Below are positions 50,310 through 58,785 of a stretch of DNA of 64,000 nucleotides, piece by piece. The stretch covers positions 1 through 64,000 of the forward strand of contig JASMLG010000005.1 of assembly GCA_030748805.1 (NCBI GenBank), written 5' to 3'. Position 1 is the stretch's first letter; the number at the start of each line of letters is the position of its first letter. The notes under the pieces were generated by a model. That model saw only the letters and a list, made by a program, of their open reading frames with translations. It did not search any database and was not told where the DNA came from. The translations under genes and the position numbers were made by a program. Source of the DNA: Phycisphaerales bacterium (GTDB lineage Bacteria; Planctomycetota; Phycisphaerae; Phycisphaerales; SM1A02).

Positions 50310-52508
50310 ATGATGCTGTTTTCTACAATTACTCTAACAATAGGCGCCACCCTTTCGACCGGACAATATGATGGAATCTCCATTGTCCACACTCATATCG
50401 AAAACCAAAAACAACTTAACACTCTACGAGATTTGGGGGCTCGATCTTTGGACTGCTTCGACCACAAAGGTCTGACGCCAATGTTGTTCGATGATTCTAT
50501 TATTGAATTTGCAAAAAAAATGAATATAGAATTTGAAGTTCTAGAAACAAACATCGATTCATATATTTTAAAATATGAACAATCTCGTGAAGAAGCCAGA
50601 ATGCGTGGGCTGGGTGGTTGGTACAGTGATTTTAAAACCTGGAACGAAGTTAACACTCGGCTAAACCAAGTTGAACAAATGTACCCAAACATAGCCTCAG
50701 TCTTTACTGTCGGAGTAACTCACGAGGGGAGAAACATACAAGGTATACGGATTACTGCGCCTGGAGATTCTACTGGTAGAAAGCAAGTGCTTTGGAACGG
50801 ATGCCAACACGCCCGAGAGTGGGTAGCAGTCATGGTTCCAATGTATATTATTGATGCCCTTGTTGATGGTTGGAATGTTGATTCTGAAATAACTACAATT
50901 CTCGAATCCACAGAAATAATAATTGTTCCAATCGTAAACCCAGATGGATATGAGTTTACATATGCTCCAAATGGCGACCGATTTTGGAGAAAAAACAGGA
51001 GGAACAACTCAGGATCATGCGAGGGCGTAGATTTAAACCGAAACTGGGGTTTTGCTTGGAACGGTGGCGACAGCACAAGTACAAACACGTGTAGCGATGT
51101 GTATGTCGGTCCAAACGCGTTTTCCGAACCAGAGGCACAAGCAATGAGGGACCTGGTTGTATCGCTTCCAAATCTAGTAGCACACATTGATTTTCATAGT
51201 TATTCACAACTAGTTCTTGAGCCGTGGGCAAGCAGTAACAACACCCCACCACGAGTAGATATAGTAAAAGCATTGTCTGGCGACATAAGTGATGCAATAT
51301 TAGGTGTTCATGGTGAAATGTATGTTGCAGGAACTGGCGGCGACCTGTTGTATTTGGCTGATGGCGTGTTTCCAGATTGGGTAACAGACCGCGGAGCCCT
51401 CTCGTATACGGTTGAGTTGAGACCCACTGGCTCTCCTGGATTCGACCTTCCACCAGACGAAATATTGCCAACCTGCGAAGAAAATCTAGCTGGAGCAATG
51501 GCAATGCTTCGGTTTATTCAAAATTCAGTTTCGTTTTCGTTTCCAAACGGTATTCCTGGGTTTGGATTAGCCGGAGAAATGCAAACGCTTCCAATTACAA
51601 TCGAACCAGTTTTTGAAGAAGTGTTGCTCGAAAATACAGCAACACTCCATGTTCGTTATGGAAGCAACGGGCCTTTTGCTCCTAGGCCAATTCAACACGA
51701 TTCTGGAACTCAATACACAGCCCAGATACCAATATCGACCTGTGGTGTAAACAGTGAGTATTGGATAAGTATTGAATCCACAGACGGAGAAACCCACAGG
51801 TATCCGCTTGGAGAAGAAGTGATGCAAGTAGGTGTAGCTACAGAGATTCAAAACTGGAATATGGACACCAATCCAAACTGGCAAACCTCAGGTCTTTGGT
51901 CGTGGGGCGCACCAACGGGTGGTGGCGGGCAATATGGAAATCCAGATCCAACAAGTGGTGCAACTGGCCAGTATGTTTTTGGGTATAACCTTCAGGGTGA
52001 TTACGAAAACAACCTTGCAGAAAAACACCTAGTAACCCCAACCATCAATGTTTCAAACCAGCAAAACATTCAACTTCAATTTGATAGATATTTAAATGTT
52101 GAACAACCCGCCTATGACCACGCTTCAATATCAGTTCGTGCCGATGGTGGTTCTTGGTCTACATTGTGGACAAACACATCAGTTATAGAAGATTCTCAGT
52201 GGGTTTCGGTTTCTTATGACCTTTCTCAAACTATTGGTTCGGCCCAAACAGTTGAAATTCGCTGGACAATGGGAACAACAGACACTTCGTGGCGCTATTC
52301 AGGGTGGAACATTGACGATGTTCAACTTCTTGCAATGTCAAACACGGCTGTCCAAGGCGACGTTAATTGTGACGGCGTTGTAGATGTGTCAGATTTATTA
52401 AACATCATCTCAAACTGGGGTTTCTGTGACGGTATTTGTGGTTCAGATATCGTTCCAGATGGAACCATCAACGTTTCCGACCTTCTCCAAGTTATTGGAA
52501 ACTGGTAG
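50310..52508 (+). CDS. Secreted M14 zinc carboxypeptidase with C-terminal dockerin-like module
   Basis: After a signal peptide (MMLFSTITLTIGATLSTG) and an activation-like N domain, the M14 catalytic domain starts near residue 105 (WYSDFKTWNEVNTRL). Zinc ligands are in CQHAREWVAVMV near residue 165 and HIDFHSYSQLV near 292; the catalytic glutamate is in SYTVELRPTGSPGF near 368. A jelly-roll/MAM-like beta domain follows at ~510-675 (NLQGDYENNLAEKHLVTP). The last ~55 residues hold two calcium-loop repeats, GDVNCDGVVDVSDLLNIISN and IVPDGTINVSDLLQVIGNW, a type I dockerin-like pair. Such tails occur on many secreted proteins of Phycisphaerae-like planctomycetes, without known cohesins. GAGG precedes the double ATG at 50310. 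Confidence 0.9.
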   Translation: MMLFSTITLTIGATLSTGQYDGISIVHTHIENQKQLNTLRDLGARSLDCFDHKGLTPMLFDDSIIEFAKKMNIEFEVLETNIDSYILKYEQSREEARMRGLGGWYSDFKTWNEVNTRLNQVEQMYPNIASVFTVGVTHEGRNIQGIRITAPGDSTGRKQVLWNGCQHAREWVAVMVPMYIIDALVDGWNVDSEITTILESTEIIIVPIVNPDGYEFTYAPNGDRFWRKNRRNNSGSCEGVDLNRNWGFAWNGGDSTSTNTCSDVYVGPNAFSEPEAQAMRDLVVSLPNLVAHIDFHSYSQLVLEPWASSNNTPPRVDIVKALSGDISDAILGVHGEMYVAGTGGDLLYLADGVFPDWVTDRGALSYTVELRPTGSPGFDLPPDEILPTCEENLAGAMAMLRFIQNSVSFSFPNGIPGFGLAGEMQTLPITIEPVFEEVLLENTATLHVRYGSNGPFAPRPIQHDSGTQYTAQIPISTCGVNSEYWISIESTDGETHRYPLGEEVMQVGVATEIQNWNMDTNPNWQTSGLWSWGAPTGGGGQYGNPDPTSGATGQYVFGYNLQGDYENNLAEKHLVTPTINVSNQQNIQLQFDRYLNVEQPAYDHASISVRADGGSWSTLWTNTSVIEDSQWVSVSYDLSQTIGSAQTVEIRWTMGTTDTSWRYSGWNIDDVQLLAMSNTAVQGDVNCDGVVDVSDLLNIISNWGFCDGICGSDIVPDGTINVSDLLQVIGNW

Positions 52509-52539
52509 CATATAACCAACAAAACATAGGAGGTGTGAT

Positions 52540-53661
52540 ATGTTAACCATCACAACAATGTTAGTGAGTTGTGTCGCTGGAATTACAACCCAAGCAACAA
52601 CAGTTTCAAGTAAATGGTATGACGGCGATGTTGACAAACAGGATCGTCAATCAATCGAAGCAATGGTTTCTTTTGCACCACCACCACTTGCTGAAAGCGC
52701 ATACTGGATACTTCCAGATGGCGCAGAGTCATCCAACTGGGAAGATCATCTTGGCAAGGTTGTAGTTGTTCAGTCTTGGACAAACGCAAAATCAAAGGGT
52801 CGACGAACAGCTTCTGTTGTCAGTAGTTTACTAGAAAAAACCAGCAATCCAGAAGACGTTGTGTTGTTAACCATCCACACCCCAGAGGGTCACAAGTCTG
52901 CAGAAAGTTATATTAAAAAGAAAGAGCTTACGTTTAATACAATTGTTGACCCCACCGGAGAAACGTGTAACCAACTCGGTTTTTATAAAACACCTACAAA
53001 CTTTATCATTGATCGAAACGGAGCAGTTCGTCATGTTGGTATACAAAACAAATGGTTAGCAAAAACCGTCGATTTGTTACTAGACAAGCCGTTTAATCCA
53101 AGAAAGAAAACTAAAACATTTGTGCAGCCAGAAACAGTGAAAGAAACCGAGCCGACGGCGTCGTATCCAGCATATAGCGACAAGTTTGGATCAGCGAAGA
53201 ATCAACAAGGGAAAAAAGCTCCAAAATTTAGGGTTGATGAGTGGATTTCTGGAGAAGTTGACGTGAGTGGTAAAACTAGAATAATTGAGTTTTGGGCAAC
53301 ATGGTGCCCACCATGTGTTCGCTCAATCCCACATATGAACGAGTTACAAAAACATTTTGGTGACGATATCGCCATTGTTGGTGTGTCTGGAGAGACAGCA
53401 TCTAAGGTGAAAAGTTTTACAAGAAAAACAGAAATGAAATATGGTGTTGCTGTGGACCCAAAGAAAAGAATGCAAAACGCTGTTTCGTGCAAAGGTATTC
53501 CACTTGCAATGATTATTAGTAGCGACGATATTGTTAGGTGGCAAGGACACCCAAGCCGACTTACTGAAGAATTGATTCAACAGGTTATTGATGCTGACGG
53601 TGGTAGTGGAGGAAAAACACCCAAACGAGGTCGGTGGAATATAAAAACAGATCATGGTTGA
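52540..53661 (+). CDS. Tandem thioredoxin-like protein (first domain inactive, second WCPPC)
   Basis: A signal peptide (TITTMLVSCVAGITTQAT) is followed by two TlpA/AhpC-like thioredoxin folds. In the first (residues ~55-185) the active-site position reads SWTNAKSKGR, so no CXXC exists, though the cis-proline region FYKTPTNFIIDRNG is kept. A charged linker (RKKTKTFVQPETVKETEP) joins it to the second (~225-350) with EFWATWCPPCVRSIP and KGIPLAMIISS. The second domain should act as a periplasmic thiol reductase or oxidase. AGGAGG eight bases before the ATG at 52540 sets the start. Its stop overlaps the MATE gene by eight bases. Confidence 0.85.
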   Translation: MLTITTMLVSCVAGITTQATTVSSKWYDGDVDKQDRQSIEAMVSFAPPPLAESAYWILPDGAESSNWEDHLGKVVVVQSWTNAKSKGRRTASVVSSLLEKTSNPEDVVLLTIHTPEGHKSAESYIKKKELTFNTIVDPTGETCNQLGFYKTPTNFIIDRNGAVRHVGIQNKWLAKTVDLLLDKPFNPRKKTKTFVQPETVKETEPTASYPAYSDKFGSAKNQQGKKAPKFRVDEWISGEVDVSGKTRIIEFWATWCPPCVRSIPHMNELQKHFGDDIAIVGVSGETASKVKSFTRKTEMKYGVAVDPKKRMQNAVSCKGIPLAMIISSDDIVRWQGHPSRLTEELIQQVIDADGGSGGKTPKRGRWNIKTDHG

Positions 53662-55216
53662 GGATACTCAGCCAGAAAACAAAAAACTAAACCTTTCAGA
53701 TCTACGACTTGCCGTTAGAGAGGTTTGGTCGTTGGCGTGGCCAACAATCATCACAATGACAAGTTTCACGGTGATGCAATTTGTTGACAAGTTAATGGTA
53801 AGCCAGGTTGGACCAACAGAAATTGCCGCCCAAGGGAATGCTGGCACTTGGTCGTTTGCAATTATCGCAACAGTTATGGGGGTTGTTACAGTAGTAAACA
53901 CATACGTAAGCCAACACCTTGGGGCCGGTACTCCTAAAAACGGCCCAAAATACCCGTGGGCTGCTGGTTGGATGGCTGCAGTTTCTTGGCTTCTTATCAT
54001 TGTCCCTTTTATATTTATTGTTCCACATATTTTTAACCACATTCACCCTTCACAAGAGGAAGTGAAACTTGTAGTTTTAGAAACCCAATATGCAACATAC
54101 ACGCTTGTCGGCAGTTTTTTCTTGTTGATTGGCAGGGGATTCTCTCAATACTTTTTTGGCATGCATATGCCAAAAATAATAACCGTCTCTACAATTATCG
54201 CAAACGTTGTAAACGTAATAGCAAATTACATTTTAATTTTTGGCGAAGATGGAGTTTCTGGACTTGTTCCTGGTATTCCTGGAACAAAAGCACTTGGGTT
54301 GCAAGGAGCGGCAATTGCAACCGTGATAGGCATGTTTATGGAGATGATTATTCCACTCCTAATTTTTCTTGGTCCAACATTCAATAACAAATATTCAACA
54401 CGTGCACCATGGAAGCCCTGCCTAAAAACAATGCGGGCGATTTTTAAAATTGGTTGGCCGGGAGCCATTCAGTGGGGAAATGAAATTATTTGTTGGGCAT
54501 TGTTTATGACTGTGTTTGTAGGAAAGTATGGAACAAACGCAATGGCTGCGGGATACATTGCGCTGGGATATTTACACCTTAGCTTTATGCCCGCGGTAGG
54601 AATTAATGTTGCGATAAACTCGGTTGTGGGAAAATACATTGGGGCAAAAAAACCAGATGTTGCAGTTTCCAGAGCACGTGTTGGTGTCGGCATAGCTCTT
54701 GTGTATATGACATTTTGCGCAACAATTTTTGTTGTGTTTAGGCACGAACTCATGGAGTGGTTTGTTAACGAGTCTAGTTATACGGACCAAGAACTGCAAG
54801 AAATAATTAGCATTGGTGCAAACATGTTGATCATGGTTGCCCTTTTTCAAACAGTAGACGCACTTGGCATTGTGTATACAGGCGCCCTTCGAGGGGCTGG
54901 TGACACGGTCTGGCCAGGAGTGGTTACCGCGGTGTATAGTTGGGTGTTTATAGTTGTGGGCGGATGGGTTGCGGTAACATATTTTCCACAAACGGAATCA
55001 ATTGGGCCCTGGATTGCAGCTGCAACATATGTCATTCTTATTGGGATAACGATGACAATACGCTTTGAACGTGGTGGATGGCGAAGCATAAAACTTATTG
55101 AGGGGGACGAGAGCGTGGAGGCTGCAAGGGCTGCTCCTCTTACAATTGGCCCTCCATCACCAGAGGCAGATGTTGCGATAGCCGATTTTGTTGATCCACC
55201 AGACATAGACAAGTAA
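53654..55216 (+). CDS. MATE-family multidrug/Na+ (or H+) antiporter
   Basis: Twelve hydrophobic segments can be counted in the 520-residue product. The first helix region VWSLAWPTIITMTSFTVMQFV and the mirrored FKIGWPGAIQWGNEI are the typical related halves of the MATE/NorM fold, and FVDKLMVSQVG matches the D-x-x-M-V element. A C-terminal cytoplasmic tail of ~40 residues (AAPLTIGPPSPEADVA) is longer than usual. The likely role is export of cationic organic compounds driven by an ion gradient. It is translationally coupled to the thioredoxin-like gene by overlap. Confidence 0.88.
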   Translation: MVEDTQPENKKLNLSDLRLAVREVWSLAWPTIITMTSFTVMQFVDKLMVSQVGPTEIAAQGNAGTWSFAIIATVMGVVTVVNTYVSQHLGAGTPKNGPKYPWAAGWMAAVSWLLIIVPFIFIVPHIFNHIHPSQEEVKLVVLETQYATYTLVGSFFLLIGRGFSQYFFGMHMPKIITVSTIIANVVNVIANYILIFGEDGVSGLVPGIPGTKALGLQGAAIATVIGMFMEMIIPLLIFLGPTFNNKYSTRAPWKPCLKTMRAIFKIGWPGAIQWGNEIICWALFMTVFVGKYGTNAMAAGYIALGYLHLSFMPAVGINVAINSVVGKYIGAKKPDVAVSRARVGVGIALVYMTFCATIFVVFRHELMEWFVNESSYTDQELQEIISIGANMLIMVALFQTVDALGIVYTGALRGAGDTVWPGVVTAVYSWVFIVVGGWVAVTYFPQTESIGPWIAAATYVILIGITMTIRFERGGWRSIKLIEGDESVEAARAAPLTIGPPSPEADVAIADFVDPPDIDK

Positions 55217-55220
55217 CCTT

Positions 55221-55249
55221 TTGCATTATGTGACAGGGTTTAGTACAAT
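55221..55249 (+). promoter_or_regulatory. Putative sigma-70-type promoter of the TPR/alpha-CTD gene
   Basis: TTGCAT (55221-55226) and TACAAT (55244-55249) are separated by exactly 17 bp, the optimum for the housekeeping sigma factor. The start codon lies 40 bp further, leaving a leader of about 34 bases with a GGAG ribosome-binding site at 55278-55281. Confidence 0.6.
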
Positions 55250-55289
55250 TTAAGGTCACGTATTTTTACAAAGAGACGGAGACGCAAAA

Positions 55290-56213
55290 GTGAACCAACA
55301 AGACGGACTAGAAACAGTTATAGGTAGCGGTAACCCAGCCCAGGCAGATAAGCACTATGAGGTAGCTATCGAGCACGAAAAAAACGGATTCCGCATAGGT
55401 GCCATCGAAGAACTTCGGCAAGCGGTTACACACGGAACAAACCCAGAACACAAATTCAAACTCGCTTATTTGCTAGACCTAGTTGGCGAAGAATCTGAGG
55501 CAATCAGTTTATATGAAGAACTAACATCTGCAGAACGACCACACATAAGTTCACTATTAAACCTGTCTGTAATTTACGAAGATAAGGGAAACCTAAACGC
55601 AGCAGAAAAGTGCCTGCGTCAAATTTTAGACACCGAACCAAATCACAAGAGAGCAAAACTATATATCGTTGATGTCCAATCCTCGACCGACATGTATTAC
55701 GACGAAGAAATTGCTCGAGATGCAGCTAAAAACGCTGCGATGATGAATACACCAGTTACAGACTTCGAACTTTCTGTGCGAGCGCGTAACTGTTTGAAGA
55801 AGATGGAAATCCGCACCCTTGGCGATCTACTAAAGGTTTCTGAAAACGAGTTGTTGAGTTACAAAAATTTTGGAGAGACTTCATTAGTAGAAATTAAACA
55901 CATGTTGACTGCGCGTAATCTTCGTTTGGGTCAAGGTGCCGAAGGCGGCCACATAAGCAGGGTTCACCAAGATAGATACGATGAATTACTAAACCACGCA
56001 CCCGAACAAATCCTTAAACAACCAGTTTCAGCCCTAAACCTAACAGTCCGTGCTCGAAAAGCACTCCAGGCACTGAACATTCAAACACTTGGAGAATTGG
56101 CAATTAGAACTGAAGCCGAACTTATGGGTATCAAAAATTTTGGCACTACAAGTCTTGTTGAAATTAACGCAAAACTAAAAGAACATGGTTTAGAGCTTCG
56201 AAATATCGATTAA
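55290..56213 (+). CDS. TPR-like protein with two RNA polymerase alpha-CTD-like modules
   Basis: The start is GTG at 55290. Residues ~20-140 form helical TPR-like repeats (AIEELRQAVTHGTNPEHKFK and NAAEKCLRQILDTEPNHKRA). Two helix-hairpin-helix modules follow, near residues 160-215 (ELSVRARNCLKKMEIRTLGD with YKNFGETSLVEIK) and 247-305 (NLTVRARKALQALNIQTLGE with IKNFGTTSLVEIN). They are strikingly like the C-terminal domain of RpoA, which contacts UP elements and activators. The alpha N-terminal assembly domain is absent, so it is not a polymerase subunit. Similar proteins are annotated in planctomycetes. A DNA-, RNA- or activator-binding adaptor role is inferred. Confidence 0.85.
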   Translation: MNQQDGLETVIGSGNPAQADKHYEVAIEHEKNGFRIGAIEELRQAVTHGTNPEHKFKLAYLLDLVGEESEAISLYEELTSAERPHISSLLNLSVIYEDKGNLNAAEKCLRQILDTEPNHKRAKLYIVDVQSSTDMYYDEEIARDAAKNAAMMNTPVTDFELSVRARNCLKKMEIRTLGDLLKVSENELLSYKNFGETSLVEIKHMLTARNLRLGQGAEGGHISRVHQDRYDELLNHAPEQILKQPVSALNLTVRARKALQALNIQTLGELAIRTEAELMGIKNFGTTSLVEINAKLKEHGLELRNID

Positions 56214-56235
56214 CAAACCAGAACGAATCACCCTT

Positions 56236-56264
56236 AAAAAAGCGAGTCTTTACTCGTTTTTTTT
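56236..56264. terminator. Intrinsic terminator after the TPR/alpha-CTD gene
   Basis: The stem AAAAAAGCGAGT/ACTCGTTTTTT (one bulged G) with a CTTT loop ends in a T run of eight. It closes the rightward gene and, because of the A run on the other side, may also stop leftward transcripts of the HtpX-like gene, whose stop codon overlaps its end. Confidence 0.8.
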
Positions 56265-58101
56265 ATGTATACATTGGAATTGGACAATCGAGCACATCCC
56301 CAATTGCACGTAATGTTTCCGCTTCCACCACGGTTACCTTGTCATCATGAGTCACACAGTTTCCACAAGCTTCGATAAGCAATTCTTTGTCTGAAAAACG
56401 CAGTAGACGCAGTTCCTTCAAGGCACCATTGACAGAACTCATATTGCAATCTGGCACATCTGGTATTTGAATGTTCATACCAACAGAATTGGCTCCAGCT
56501 TGAAAAGCAATAGTGGCCTCTCTCTGATTTGTGGATCCACAATACGCTAATGTTCCAAGAATAATTGAAACAGGTGTGGGATAAGAAGACAACGGTTTTT
56601 TGCTCAAGGTAATTTTTCGGCCACCAAACACATCAGACATGTGTTTTTGAAGTACAGAAACCAACACCCATTCAAAACGGTCAACAACACCATCGCAGCT
56701 TACAATTGAAACAATGTTTTTATTAAAAGTTTTAATTTGTTCTGGGCTAAGCGTCCTAAGTGCTGGTGCAGCAAAATCGATCATTGGTAAGCGTGCGGTG
56801 GCGTCAGCCGTTAGCACAAGTGAACTAATTTTTCGATATTCAACCAATTCAGAAACTGAAAGAATTTTTGCAACCATCTGTTGGGAATCTTTGTTGTCGT
56901 TGGCAACAAGAGCAAACATCACCAGTCTGGCACTCCACCCGCTCGACAAATATTTTTTGATGTCGGGGTCGATAGACTCAATAGAAAATTTTGCTTGAAG
57001 TAAGCAAACATCATCAATACCAGACGCGTTTCGAACGGATTTGCGAACAGATGACGAAGAAAAATGCGAAACACCAGAACCCCTAGAGGTTTGCGCCTTG
57101 GAACTTGACACACTTTTTTGTTCTCCCAGAGAAGCCACGTCAACACTCTCAACACGAGCGATTCGATCGGTTATTGGTGGGTGGCTAGCAAACATAGCGT
57201 TCATAGCTTGTGAAAAAAACATGTGGTTACATTGACCTACCTCAGACGAAATGTTCTTAAGTTGCTTCATTCCACCAATTTTTCTAAGAGCTCCCCCAAT
57301 TCCATCAGGGTTTCTGGTGTATTGGACCGCAGAAGCATCCGCTAAAAATTCTCTTTGCCTCGAAACCGCCGCCTGAATGAGCCTGCCAAAAAACGTTCCA
57401 ATTGCACCACACAACGCCAAAAACAAGCCAAACACAATAATTGCAAGACCAACCCCAGCACCACCTGCACCCTCTTTAGATCTAGATCTTGAAGAACTTC
57501 GAAGAACTGCCGGTCCAACATATCGCACAAGCACCCACCCGGTAATACCCAAAGCCATAATTCCAAAAACAACACCAATTAGCCGTATGTTTATTCGCAT
57601 GTCTCCATGTGAGATATGGCTAAATTCGTGTGCAATAACACCCTGAAGTTCATCTCGATTTAGTTTTTCAATGCAACCACGGGTAACTCCAACAACGGCA
57701 TCATCACTTGTCCAACCAGCAGCAAAAGCGTTTATTTCATCATCCTCAATTACATATACAGAAGGAACAGGCATCCCACTTGCAATTGCCATTTCTTCAA
57801 CAATATTTTGTACTTTACGTTCTGATCCGCTTAGACCATCTCGGTGTAATACCGTTCCACCAAGCATCTCTGCAACAGACTCTCCTCCACCACGGAGTTG
57901 AGAAAGTTTCACTAGAGTGGCAATTCCAACAATAAGTAAACAAAAAACTGCAGATGCCCCAACAGCCTCGGGGCTCCACTGGGTTGCAATTCCAACAGGA
58001 ATGCCAATTATTGCAATTATGCAAAGAACAGCAAGTATGAACAAAAACACAATAATTTTTGTTCTTCGATGTGCACGATCTTGGTGTTCATAAAAGTTCA
58101 T
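56263..58101 (-). CDS. M48-family (HtpX-like) membrane zinc protease with C-terminal extension
   Basis: Two N-terminal membrane helices (residues ~15-60) are followed by the catalytic zinc site VIAHEFSHISHGD near residue 158, then two further helices around LIGVVFGIMALGITGWVLV and AIIVFGLFLALCGAIGTFFG, and the conserved SRQREFLADASAVQYTRNP with the third ligand. This part equals HtpX. Residues ~330-612 form an extra soluble region; its segments SIVSCDGVVDRFEWVLVSVL and HDDKVTVVEAETLRAIGDVL look like TerB-type helical repeats. The total of 612 residues is about twice that of HtpX. The lemA-like gene lies directly upstream (21-bp gap) on the same strand, a conserved pairing. The role is membrane protein quality control. 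Confidence 0.87.
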   Translation of the reverse strand: MNFYEHQDRAHRRTKIIVFLFILAVLCIIAIIGIPVGIATQWSPEAVGASAVFCLLIVGIATLVKLSQLRGGGESVAEMLGGTVLHRDGLSGSERKVQNIVEEMAIASGMPVPSVYVIEDDEINAFAAGWTSDDAVVGVTRGCIEKLNRDELQGVIAHEFSHISHGDMRINIRLIGVVFGIMALGITGWVLVRYVGPAVLRSSSRSRSKEGAGGAGVGLAIIVFGLFLALCGAIGTFFGRLIQAAVSRQREFLADASAVQYTRNPDGIGGALRKIGGMKQLKNISSEVGQCNHMFFSQAMNAMFASHPPITDRIARVESVDVASLGEQKSVSSSKAQTSRGSGVSHFSSSSVRKSVRNASGIDDVCLLQAKFSIESIDPDIKKYLSSGWSARLVMFALVANDNKDSQQMVAKILSVSELVEYRKISSLVLTADATARLPMIDFAAPALRTLSPEQIKTFNKNIVSIVSCDGVVDRFEWVLVSVLQKHMSDVFGGRKITLSKKPLSSYPTPVSIILGTLAYCGSTNQREATIAFQAGANSVGMNIQIPDVPDCNMSSVNGALKELRLLRFSDKELLIEACGNCVTHDDKVTVVEAETLRAIGDVLDCPIPMYT

Positions 58102-58122
58102 TGAGCGAACAAAACAAAAATG

Positions 58123-58737
58123 TTAAAAATTAACTTTGGGTGCATCCCGGGCAACCTCATCGTCAAGTTCCCAACTTTGAGCAAACTTGAAACCAAACAA
58201 ACCAGCAACAATGTTTGAGGGGAACATTTCACGTTTATTGTTGTAACCCATAACAGCATCGTTATATGCTTGCCTAGAAAATGCAACCTTGTTTTCCGTG
58301 CTTGTTAACTCCTCTTGCACCTGCATCATGTTTTCATTTGCTTTAAGGTCTGGATATGCCTCCATAACGACCATAAGTTTCCCCAAAGCTCCAGTGAGTG
58401 CGCCATCTGCTCCGGCGATATCACTTATGGCACCAGCTGAAGTTGGGTTTTTTGAAGCCGCAGAAGCCGCAGAAACTGCTTGGTTTCTTGCATTAATTAC
58501 CGCTTCAAGCGTTTCACTTTCATGTTTCATGTACCCCTTTGCTGTTTCAACAAGGTTCGGAATCAGGTCATAGCGGCGCTTTAGTTGCACATCAATTTGG
58601 GCATAAGCGTTCTTAACCCTGTTTCTTAGACCCACAAGCCCGTTAAAAATCCCAATCACAAAAATGGCAACAACAAGCACAAACCCAACAAGAACAACAA
58701 TCACGGTTCCACCAAAAGATAGCATTGTGTATTTCAT
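58123..58737 (-). CDS. LemA-family protein
   Basis: LemA proteins have one N-terminal membrane helix and a cytoplasmic or periplasmic four-helix coiled coil. Here the helix is at residues ~5-30 (GTVIVVLVGFVLVVAIFVIG), followed by the signature YAQIDVQLKRRYDLIPNLVE and AYPDLKANENMMQVQEEL, and the end FKFAQSWELDDEVARDAPK. AAGGAG six bases before the ATG at 58737 fixes the start. It is coexpressed with the HtpX-like protease, as in many bacteria, and probably helps it recognise membrane substrates (inference). Confidence 0.92.
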   Translation of the reverse strand: MKYTMLSFGGTVIVVLVGFVLVVAIFVIGIFNGLVGLRNRVKNAYAQIDVQLKRRYDLIPNLVETAKGYMKHESETLEAVINARNQAVSAASAASKNPTSAGAISDIAGADGALTGALGKLMVVMEAYPDLKANENMMQVQEELTSTENKVAFSRQAYNDAVMGYNNKREMFPSNIVAGLFGFKFAQSWELDDEVARDAPKVNF

Positions 58738-58785
58738 AAAGAAACTCCTTTTAAGCAATATACCATCGATACACTATAAGAACTG

